A DNA stretch of 64,000 bases, from assembly GCA_003635195.1 (NCBI GenBank), contig PYIY01000196.1, forward strand, positions 1 through 64,000. Reading direction: 5' to 3'. The notes below the pieces were generated by a model. The model did not search any database, was not told where the DNA came from, and saw only the letters and a list, made by a program, of their open reading frames with translations. The position numbers and the translations under genes are program-made. Shown here piece after piece: positions 58,311 to 64,000 of this stretch; the stretch's first letter is position 1; every line of letters begins with the position of its first letter. Source of the DNA: Candidatus Poribacteria bacterium. GTDB taxonomy: Bacteria > Poribacteria > WGA-4E > WGA-3G.

Positions 58311-58881
58311 GAATTCCTGTGAGTGCATTCCACAAGGCGACACTCATCTGTTCACATGCCTGCACGACAGTCGTGTGAGATTCCGATGGTAACGCGCCGA
58401 TGCGCTCAAGCAGTTTCTCTGCTTCATGCTCATTGTGTGAATGCGTTTCAAAATATGGTTCAACCGTTTCAGGGAGTTGGTAGAATTCCTTCAAACCGGC
58501 GAGTTTTGATTGTGCCGTTGCCGGTTGCTGTGCCTCAAAGGCATAGAGCGCACCGAGCGCGGTCGCTGGTTCAGAAAAGAGCTCACCCGCTGTCTCAAGC
58601 AGTGCCTTCACTTGTAGGATCTGTGCTTCAGAGACCGTGGTATCGAGTCCATCGGCAAAATCAGCCCACATATTGATGTGTTCTGTCTCTTCCGCTGCGA
58701 TTTCGGGGTCATTGATTGTTTCCCATCCGTTTGGTATCGTAGCGATAAAGGCACCGTATTCACGGGCATAAGTGCGTAGTACTTGGACAGGCAACTCGCC
58801 AGTGCTCCACGCTTGGTAAAACGGATGGTTGAGCAAGTTGTAATCTGCAATTTTGTTGTCTAACGCTTGTTTGTAATCCAT
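58291..58881 (-). CDS. heme-oxygenase-fold diiron protein (TenA/CADD-like)
   Basis: 196 residues, all helical. LNHPFYQAWSTGELPVQVLR, YAREYGAFIATIPN, AEETEHINMWADFADGL and FETHSHNEHEAEKLLERIG carry His/Glu ligand patterns for a diiron site of the heme-oxygenase-like oxidase family. Substrate unknown. First gene of an overlapping group of four small genes. Confidence 0.82.
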   Translation of the reverse strand: MDYKQALDNKIADYNLLNHPFYQAWSTGELPVQVLRTYAREYGAFIATIPNGWETINDPEIAAEETEHINMWADFADGLDTTVSEAQILQVKALLETAGELFSEPATALGALYAFEAQQPATAQSKLAGLKEFYQLPETVEPYFETHSHNEHEAEKLLERIGALPSESHTTVVQACEQMSVALWNALTGIHDAECA

Positions 58882-59023
58882 TAAACTGGTTACTCCGTTT
58901 CTTTTCTATAAATAGAGTTCAATTCCGAGGCGCTGCTTCAACTGAAAAACGCCATTTGTGATATGTCTTTAAATATAGCATATCGTATGCATCGGTGTCA
59001 AGAAAAGGTTATCGATTTTTCCA

Positions 59024-59060
59024 GAAGCCGTCAGTCGTCGGCGATCAGCAAAACGGCTTC
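59024..59060. repeat. GAAGCCGT hairpin in a CAG/ATCAG-rich repeat
   Basis: Arms GAAGCCGT (59024-59031) and ACGGCTTC (59053-59060) with CAGTCGTCGGCGATCAG-like loop. The surrounding 59020-59095 is built from ATCAGC/CAGTTAGCC motifs similar to the repeat at 1815-1960. Confidence 0.5.
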
Positions 59061-59112
59061 CATCAGCAGTTAGCCATCAGTGAGTGTGGCTTCCATAGGA
59101 AAGAAAAAGCGT

Positions 59113-59140
59113 TTGAATTAAAGGAGAAATTTGATATAAT
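59113..59140 (+). promoter_or_regulatory. promoter for the PhyH gene
   Basis: -35 TTGAAT (59113-59118), 16-base spacer, -10 TATAAT (59135-59140), 44 bp before the ATG at 59184. Confidence 0.55.
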
Positions 59141-59183
59141 AGTGTTAGAGGATCAACAGCACTATTTGCTTGAAGGGGTTATT

Positions 59184-59927
59184 ATGACTGAAGAACAGAA
59201 ATTTATCTTTGATCTCAAGGGTTACCTGTTAATCCCTGAAGTTTTGACGACTTCGGAGATTACGGCACTAAAAACGCAGATTGAGACGATCCGTACTGAC
59301 CCAGAATCTTTGCCACCACACGAGCGGCGGTTTCCGGGGGGGACTGCCTCATTTTTAATTGACCATCCTGTCGTGATGAACATTCTCCGTGAGATCCTCG
59401 GAGAAGTTCGGATGGAGTCGAGTTGGTTCACCTATCGGACAGTAGGAAACGGCGGACCGCCACCCCATGGCGGTGTGCGAAATGTAAACCCGAACTTTAA
59501 CTACCAGTGTCACGATGGGAAGATATACTCTGCATTAACGCGCGTTGTCTTTGAATTGAACGAAGTCAAAGCGGGTGAAGGTGGCACGCTATTCTTGCCG
59601 GGGAGCCATAAAGCGAACTTCCGAATTCCTGAAACGCACCGACAGACAGATTCGCCACTCTTTGAGACCTACAGTTGTCCGCCAGGTTCTGTGATTATCT
59701 TCACGGAAAACCTTTGTCATTCGGGAGTTGCGTGGCAAAATCCGGATCGACCGCGGATTGCTATCTTCAATTGCTACAATTTCGTCGGGTGTCAATTTCA
59801 CAAACCGTCAGTGCCAAAGCATATTATTGAAGGATTACCACCTGAAAAACAGGCATACTTCCGCAACGTCTGGGTTTGGCATCAAGGCGGTCCTGATAAT
59901 GGCAAGAATCTACGGTACGAGGGCTAA
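59184..59927 (+). CDS. phytanoyl-CoA dioxygenase family protein
   Basis: 247 residues from the ATG at 59184 (GAAGGGG upstream; the upstream frame to 58995 crosses the repeat). N-terminus FDLKGYLLIPEVLTTSEITA is typical of PhyH; the jelly-roll holds YSALTRVVFELNEVKAGEGG, LFLPGSHK, and the distal His and Arg in CHSGVAWQNPDRPRIAIF. Fe(II)/2-oxoglutarate dioxygenase, probably hydroxylating a small molecule. The exact Fe ligands of the first motif (PHGG or CHDG) cannot be fixed by eye. Confidence 0.88.
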   Translation: MTEEQKFIFDLKGYLLIPEVLTTSEITALKTQIETIRTDPESLPPHERRFPGGTASFLIDHPVVMNILREILGEVRMESSWFTYRTVGNGGPPPHGGVRNVNPNFNYQCHDGKIYSALTRVVFELNEVKAGEGGTLFLPGSHKANFRIPETHRQTDSPLFETYSCPPGSVIIFTENLCHSGVAWQNPDRPRIAIFNCYNFVGCQFHKPSVPKHIIEGLPPEKQAYFRNVWVWHQGGPDNGKNLRYEG

Positions 59928-60009
59928 GGTGTGTTCGCGTCAGAATGCGTTTTGATGAATCTAAAGACGTAGGGTAAGGACAGCTTGATCAACAACACGG
60001 ACATCGCGC

Positions 60010-60339
60010 ATGGCTTTTAGCACGCAAACGCCCTCTATATCGCTGGTTCATGCAGCAAGATTAGACGCATCGCGCAGTGTCGTAAGGTGGCGATGGATAA
60101 TGTTCGGCGTGATTCTCAGTATCGTGCCTATTATCAATGTCATCCTGCTCGGCGTGATTACTATTGTCCTGAGGGTCTTAACACCGGCAATTGACTTGTC
60201 CACGTCTAAGCGACAAACACTTTATTTTCAAAATCCGGCGCGTTATACCGTGGAATATCGGCGCACGGCAAAGCGATTACGGTGCATGCAGACTTTTTAT
60301 GGATGGCTTACCGGGGTTATTATTTTAAATCTTTTTTGA
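60010..60339 (+). CDS. small membrane protein, unknown
   Basis: 109 residues with one clear membrane helix (about 30-58, WIMFGVILSIVPIINVILLG) and a possible second at the C-terminus. No ribosome-binding site and no family recognised. It lies 21 bp before the DUF202 gene. Confidence 0.5.
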   Translation: MAFSTQTPSISLVHAARLDASRSVVRWRWIMFGVILSIVPIINVILLGVITIVLRVLTPAIDLSTSKRQTLYFQNPARYTVEYRRTAKRLRCMQTFYGWLTGVIILNLF

Positions 60340-60359
60340 AAGAAGGATAAAAAGAGCAA

Positions 60360-60710
60360 ATGCAAGGTAAATCAACGCCTTATACGGGATTGGAAGACCA
60401 ACTTATCTTGCGCGACCATCTCGCGGCAGACCGGACGATTCTTGCGAATGAGCGTACTTTCCTTGCCTATATTCGCACGGCGTTAACGCTGTTTGTCGCA
60501 GGTTTATCCTTTGTGCACTTCAAAGACATTTTTAGCTCACAGGTCGCTATCTTTAGTTCACATGTCGTTGAGGTCATCGGCATCATCTTTATTTTACTCG
60601 GCATTGCTACCTTCTTCGTTGGATTTGTGAGATATAGGCGGATGCGGGCACTCATCCACAAGATTAAACAGGAAGAACTCAAAGAATTAGGAGAGGAAGA
60701 CTCGCTATGA
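60360..60710 (+). CDS. DUF202 (YidH-like) membrane protein
   Basis: 116 residues. The signature ANERTFLAYIRTALTLFVAG at about residues 28-47 and VEVIGIIFILLGIATFFVGF with RYRRMRALI at the end give the family, with 2-3 helices. Function unknown. Its stop overlaps the MDR gene ATG (ATGA, 60707-60710). Confidence 0.85.
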   Translation: MQGKSTPYTGLEDQLILRDHLAADRTILANERTFLAYIRTALTLFVAGLSFVHFKDIFSSQVAIFSSHVVEVIGIIFILLGIATFFVGFVRYRRMRALIHKIKQEELKELGEEDSL

Positions 60711-61732
60711 GAATAAGAGAAGTCGTTGTAACCGGTCAGAACCAAGTAGAGCTGCAGACTGCGGACATAGATGCCCCGGTGCTCGCTGCCAACGAGTTGT
60801 TGATAGACACAGAATATACGTTCATTAGTAGTGGGACGGAACTCGCCAATTATACTGGAAGAGAACCGAAAGTATTTCAGAAGGGGGCTTGGTGCGAATA
60901 TCCGTGGCGTTCTGGCTATGCGAATGTTGGGATTGTCCGTGAAGTCGGTTCAGGTGTTACCCGCGCGGCTCCGGGTGACCGAGTTTTTACTTATGGACGA
61001 CACGCCTCAACGATTCGCTATTCACAAGACCGATTGGTTGCATCTGTCGGAGAAACAGTAGATCCGGCTGTGGTTGCAGCGTCACGGATGGCGGGTGTTG
61101 CAATGACTGCTATCGTCGTTGGGGAAATCGGAACGAATCCGTGGGTTGTCGTTTTTGGCTTAGGACTCGTAGGGAATCTGGCATCCCAGATGTTTCAAAT
61201 TCATGGATGTCGCGTCATCGGTGTGGATCCGGTAGCAGAACGGCAGAAACTCGCGCAGCGGTGTGGCATTGAACACACTGTTGGCGGGAATGCCGATGAA
61301 GCACAAGCACAGATTCAGGAGATTACGGGCGGCGAACTCGGCAACATTACAGTTGATGCCGTCGGGCATAGCAGTGTCGTTATGCAGGCACTCCGTGCTA
61401 CCGCTAATCACGGGCAACTTATCATTCTCGGTTCACCACGCGTCTCAGTCCAAGGAGATCTGACCGATCTGCTGTCTGAAACGCATCTACGGTGGATTAC
61501 CATCCGTGGTGCATTAGAATGGTGCGTACCGATGTATCCAGACATTGGGAACCGCACTTCGCAATTCGGTAAACAGCAAACTATCTTTGACTGGATGGCG
61601 CGTGGGCAGTTACACGTTGAACCGTTAATCTCGCATCGCCTCAAACCGGAGCAGATTAAGCAGGCTTACGACGGTCTCCTCAACGAACCGAATGTGTATA
61701 CAGGGGTCGTTCTGGATTGGACTGCTGCCTAA
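60707..61732 (+). CDS. medium-chain (zinc-binding alcohol) dehydrogenase-like protein
   Basis: 341 residues, GGAGAGGAAGACTCGCT before the ATG. MDR fold: N-terminal GroES-like domain, then the Rossmann VVFGLGLVGNLASQMFQIHG with ADP-binding GVDPVAERQKLA, and the C-terminal SHRLKPEQIKQAYDGLLNEP. The usual catalytic zinc motif GHE is not evident. BchC/sugar dehydrogenase-like enzymes have this layout. Substrate unknown. Confidence 0.83.
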   Translation: MRIREVVVTGQNQVELQTADIDAPVLAANELLIDTEYTFISSGTELANYTGREPKVFQKGAWCEYPWRSGYANVGIVREVGSGVTRAAPGDRVFTYGRHASTIRYSQDRLVASVGETVDPAVVAASRMAGVAMTAIVVGEIGTNPWVVVFGLGLVGNLASQMFQIHGCRVIGVDPVAERQKLAQRCGIEHTVGGNADEAQAQIQEITGGELGNITVDAVGHSSVVMQALRATANHGQLIILGSPRVSVQGDLTDLLSETHLRWITIRGALEWCVPMYPDIGNRTSQFGKQQTIFDWMARGQLHVEPLISHRLKPEQIKQAYDGLLNEPNVYTGVVLDWTAA

Positions 61733-61751
61733 TTTGATAAGAGAAAACATT

Positions 61752-62642
61752 ATGGAAAAAACAGACTTGTTCCAGAATTGCATCGAGTCTCAGTTGCCAC
61801 AAGGACTCAAATTGCGACTTGATAAAAATGAAGTGACGGACATCACATTCTCGGCAGATGGCACACGACTTGCGGCAGGCGGTGATGGTCGTATCTGGAT
61901 ATATGATACTGATAGCGGTTCGCAATTTGCGATGCTCTCAGGTTACACGGAACGCGTGCGCGCATTGGCATTCGCGCCAGATAACACCCTCCTCGCCAGT
62001 GGTAGTGAAGACAATACACTTCGCTTGTGGGATACTGCTACTGCCCGTGAGACGTTGACGCTCGCCGGAGATTCTAATTTAGTACAGGCGTTAGCCTCAT
62101 CATCACCCGATGGCGTTCCGCTGCCGGGGTGGGACCCGCGCACAGAACGGTTGCTTGCCGGTGCTGCTGAAGCCCCAGGACGTATTAGAAGTTTGGCATT
62201 CTCACCGGATGGCACAATCCTTGCGAGTGGAAGCGCGGACGGTAAGATTCGATTGTGGGAAGTTGAGACGGGTAGATTTTTGTCAAACTTCACAGCACAT
62301 GACGGCCTTGTTTTGGCTCTGGCGTTTTCGCCACAAGGTAAGGTACTGGCGAGTGGCGGTTCGGACACACTTGTTCGATTGTGGGATGTGAACAGTGAGC
62401 GTGTGCTATCTGTCTTAAGGGGACATACCGACTCGGTTGATACTGTAGCATTCGCTGGTGATGGCGAACTGCTTGCAAGTGGCGGCAGGGACCGGCACAT
62501 TCAGTTATGGGACATAGGTGCCGATGACCTTATATCCTCGTTTCCGGTCAAGGAAGGTGCTATCCGTGAGTTGATGTTTTCAACAGATAGCGAAAAACTG
62601 CTATGTGTGACACAGGAAGGTTCACTGCTTGTAAGGGAATAA
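61752..62642 (+). CDS. WD40-repeat protein
   Basis: 296 residues from the ATG at 61752. At least five blades, e.g. LAFAPDNTLLASGSEDNTLR, LAFSPDGTILASGSADGKIR, LAFSPQGKVLASGGSDTLVR, VAFAGDGELLASGGRDRHIQ, each ending LW(D/E). No signal peptide or TM. It could be a complete one-domain scaffold and resembles the propeller of the sigma-WD40 fusion, but lacks sigma domains. Confidence 0.88.
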   Translation: MEKTDLFQNCIESQLPQGLKLRLDKNEVTDITFSADGTRLAAGGDGRIWIYDTDSGSQFAMLSGYTERVRALAFAPDNTLLASGSEDNTLRLWDTATARETLTLAGDSNLVQALASSSPDGVPLPGWDPRTERLLAGAAEAPGRIRSLAFSPDGTILASGSADGKIRLWEVETGRFLSNFTAHDGLVLALAFSPQGKVLASGGSDTLVRLWDVNSERVLSVLRGHTDSVDTVAFAGDGELLASGGRDRHIQLWDIGADDLISSFPVKEGAIRELMFSTDSEKLLCVTQEGSLLVRE

Positions 62643-62666
62643 TGAAGGACGAAAGGAGCTGAAACA

Positions 62667-63488
62667 GTGATTGGAATTTCTTATCATGCGGGTGGGATGA
62701 AGGATATTCCGCTCAACGAAGTTATCACAATTCTCGCCGATGCTGGCTATGATGCAATCGAGATGATGTGCGGTCCAGAGGCACATATTCCTTCTGGAGA
62801 AGTCACAGACGACTTGCTCAAAGAGGTCAAAACGATGGTAGCCGACAGCGGATTAAAGGTTTCCGTTATCAATCCGTTTACCGGAGGCGGGCTATACCAA
62901 CTGGCAGCGGAAGATCAACAGAAAGCAGTTGACCACTACGCGCTTCTGCAAGACGTAGCAGTCGCACTTGGGGCAGGTGGCGTTAACTTCCTCACGGGTT
63001 ATGGTGGTGATAAAGGCGACGCATTCGCATGGCGACTGCTTGTCGATGTGCTGAAACCAATTTGTCGTCGTGCGGAAGAACTGGGCATCACAATGAACAT
63101 CCACAACCACGAAGCGACAACGATTGATGCGTCTGCGAAAGTTACACTTCTGATTGAACATGTCGGATCAGATGCGCTGAAATCGCTTAACGACATCACC
63201 AATTTCTATCATCTCGGAGAGGACATCGCTGAGGTCACCGAAAAATTGGGACCCCTGACGGCGCATTGCCACGTAAAAGGCGTGACAGGGATGTACCCTT
63301 ACAGTACTTTTCTGATTCCGGGTGAGGCGGGAGATGAGTTGGATTTTCGTACCTTTGCGGCGAGTTTAGGAAAAGTCGGATATGATAAGTATATCTCGGT
63401 GGAAACGTTCCCACACATGCGGATGGAGAAGGCACAGATTGCTCACGATATGATGGCAGGAACATTGAAGGAATTGGGATTGAGGTAA
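62667..63488 (+). CDS. sugar phosphate isomerase/epimerase-like TIM-barrel protein
   Basis: 273 residues from a GTG with AAAGGAG upstream. IGISYHAGGMKDIPLNEVIT, YDAIEMMCGPEAHIPSGEVT, MNIHNHEATTIDASAKV, LTAHCHVKGVTGMYP and YISVETFPHM provide the Glu/Asp/His metal ligands of the xylose-isomerase-like barrel. Reaction unknown. A hairpin terminator follows. Confidence 0.87.
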   Translation: MIGISYHAGGMKDIPLNEVITILADAGYDAIEMMCGPEAHIPSGEVTDDLLKEVKTMVADSGLKVSVINPFTGGGLYQLAAEDQQKAVDHYALLQDVAVALGAGGVNFLTGYGGDKGDAFAWRLLVDVLKPICRRAEELGITMNIHNHEATTIDASAKVTLLIEHVGSDALKSLNDITNFYHLGEDIAEVTEKLGPLTAHCHVKGVTGMYPYSTFLIPGEAGDELDFRTFAASLGKVGYDKYISVETFPHMRMEKAQIAHDMMAGTLKELGLR

Positions 63489-63497
63489 AAAAGCGGA

Positions 63498-63520
63498 AGG
63501 CGCGGCTAAAAACCGCGCCT
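63498..63520. terminator. hairpin after the isomerase gene
   Basis: AGGCGCGG-ctaaaaa-CCGCGCCT, 8-bp GC-rich stem between convergent genes, 9 bp after the upstream stop. CTAAAA follows, without a long U-tract, so it may be a terminator for both strands or a repeat. Confidence 0.5.
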
Positions 63521-63566
63521 CTAAAACTGTTAGGCAAATGTGACGACAAACCGCACCTGTGGAATG

Positions 63567-64000
63567 CTATGATGAACCATTCTCTAACGCCTTAATGCCG
63601 GGCCAATCGCGCCACATGTCCTCGTTAGGTGGCTCTTCCTGTGTTTGCTCCAATTCTGTCTTTCGGAAGTCGTATAGAACCGCCTGTCGGATCTGCCGTG
63701 AGTAGTTATGTCCAGCAGCATGTCCGATGCGATGGTGCCAGAAAACGACATCTCCAGCGTTGCCGTAGCATTCAATCCCTGGACCTCTGCTGATACGCTC
63801 CCGGTCCACATCGTATTGTGGTGTCGGTTCGTTCTTGTATTGGGAATAGTAATCGTAATAGAAGACTTGATGGCTCCCGGGCCAGACAGTAAACCCACCG
63901 CCCTCCGGTGGTACATCGTCAATATAACCAACTGCGCCGAGATGAAACGGATGCGCATCCACATGACACCCGATTGATTTTTTCGGGACATCGCCGTAAG
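63567..64000 (-). CDS. phytanoyl-CoA dioxygenase family protein (partial, runs off right edge)
   Basis: 144 codons visible; the N-terminus is outside the window. The frame shows DVPKKSIGCHVDAHPFHLGA with the HxD iron ligands (CHVD), then YIDDVPPEGGGFTVWPGSHQ, WHHRIGHAAGHNYSRQIRQA with the distal His and the 2-oxoglutarate Arg, and a long C-terminal tail. A second PhyH in the window, less than 4 kb from the first but not closely related. Confidence 0.85.
   Translation of the reverse strand, partial: YGDVPKKSIGCHVDAHPFHLGAVGYIDDVPPEGGGFTVWPGSHQVFYYDYYSQYKNEPTPQYDVDRERISRGPGIECYGNAGDVVFWHHRIGHAAGHNYSRQIRQAVLYDFRKTELEQTQEEPPNEDMWRDWPGIKALENGSS

Noticed and set aside
1..64000. CRISPR array, rRNA or tRNA genes
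   Set aside because: No regularly spaced repeats with spacers were seen; the tandem repeats are few and short. No cloverleaf or rRNA signature was recognised on either strand.

Overview
The window looks like a piece of a large bacterial genome of the Candidatus Poribacteria type (marine or sponge-associated), although no rRNA or marker gene is present to prove it. The reasons are the gene mix: ECF sigma factors fused to WD40 or BNR domains, phytanoyl-CoA dioxygenases, a Cys-type sulfatase, LamG and FG-GAP secreted proteins, TIM-barrel sugar-phosphate isomerases, Uma2, and many palindromic intergenic repeats. Many genes have clear Shine-Dalgarno sites, and several promoters match the sigma-70 consensus (argS and trpA both have TTGACA-17-TATAAT).

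Layout. 1-5635 (minus): an ECF sigma factor with an Asp-box tail (cut by the window edge), two broken ABC-2-type permeases, and a 984-residue ECF sigma-TM-WD40 fusion. 5829-11101: MobA, an M28 peptidase, a sulfatase, a HicB-like protein, a VOC protein and an M55 aminopeptidase. 11305-20396: a ClpP-fold SDH-type protease with a small partner, divergent from a type III-like restriction-modification operon (mod, two paralogous alpha-helical solenoid-like proteins, res). 20389-22121: a wrecked IS982-like element holding a MITE, a secreted-protein gene and an IS200/IS605 end. 22532-30079: argS, class III aminotransferase, mtnP, MBL hydrolase, membrane protein, TPR lipoprotein. 30575-37988 (plus): dehydrogenase, nucleotidyltransferase, glycosyltransferase, class V aminotransferase, lipoprotein, TPP enzyme, aldo/keto reductase. 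37999-44727: trpA, Uma2, small proteins, a frameshifted AAA/PD-(D/E)XK protein, clpB. 45040-51622: FG-GAP protein, ADP-ribosylglycohydrolase, two LamG paralogues, TIM-barrel isomerase, purN. 51645-52004: a deleted IS200/IS605 element. 52001-58881 (minus): VWA protein, anti-sigma, sigma, TPR, FGE-sulfatase-domain protein, then four overlapping small genes. 59184-63488 (plus): PhyH, DUF202, MDR dehydrogenase, WD40, TIM-barrel isomerase; a second PhyH runs off the right edge.

The most unusual signals are in non-coding DNA. (i) A repeat of about 90 bp ends in a ribosome-binding site exactly abutting the start codons of three unrelated genes; its hairpin shows covariation. (ii) A family of hairpins begins with GTAG or GTAGTAG, has variable stems, sits at gene ends and sometimes supplies the stop codon. 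A related 27-bp palindrome is embedded in frame in a WD40 blade. (iii) Degraded IS982, MITE and IS200/IS605 elements are nested in each other.

Among the proteins, three secreted ones share the C-terminal signature K-[FL]-T-T-T-W-A-x-[LI]-K, the ArgS has NIVS in place of the HIGH motif, and the restriction operon carries two uncharacterised solenoid-like proteins. Family assignments rest on motifs read by eye; no database search was run.
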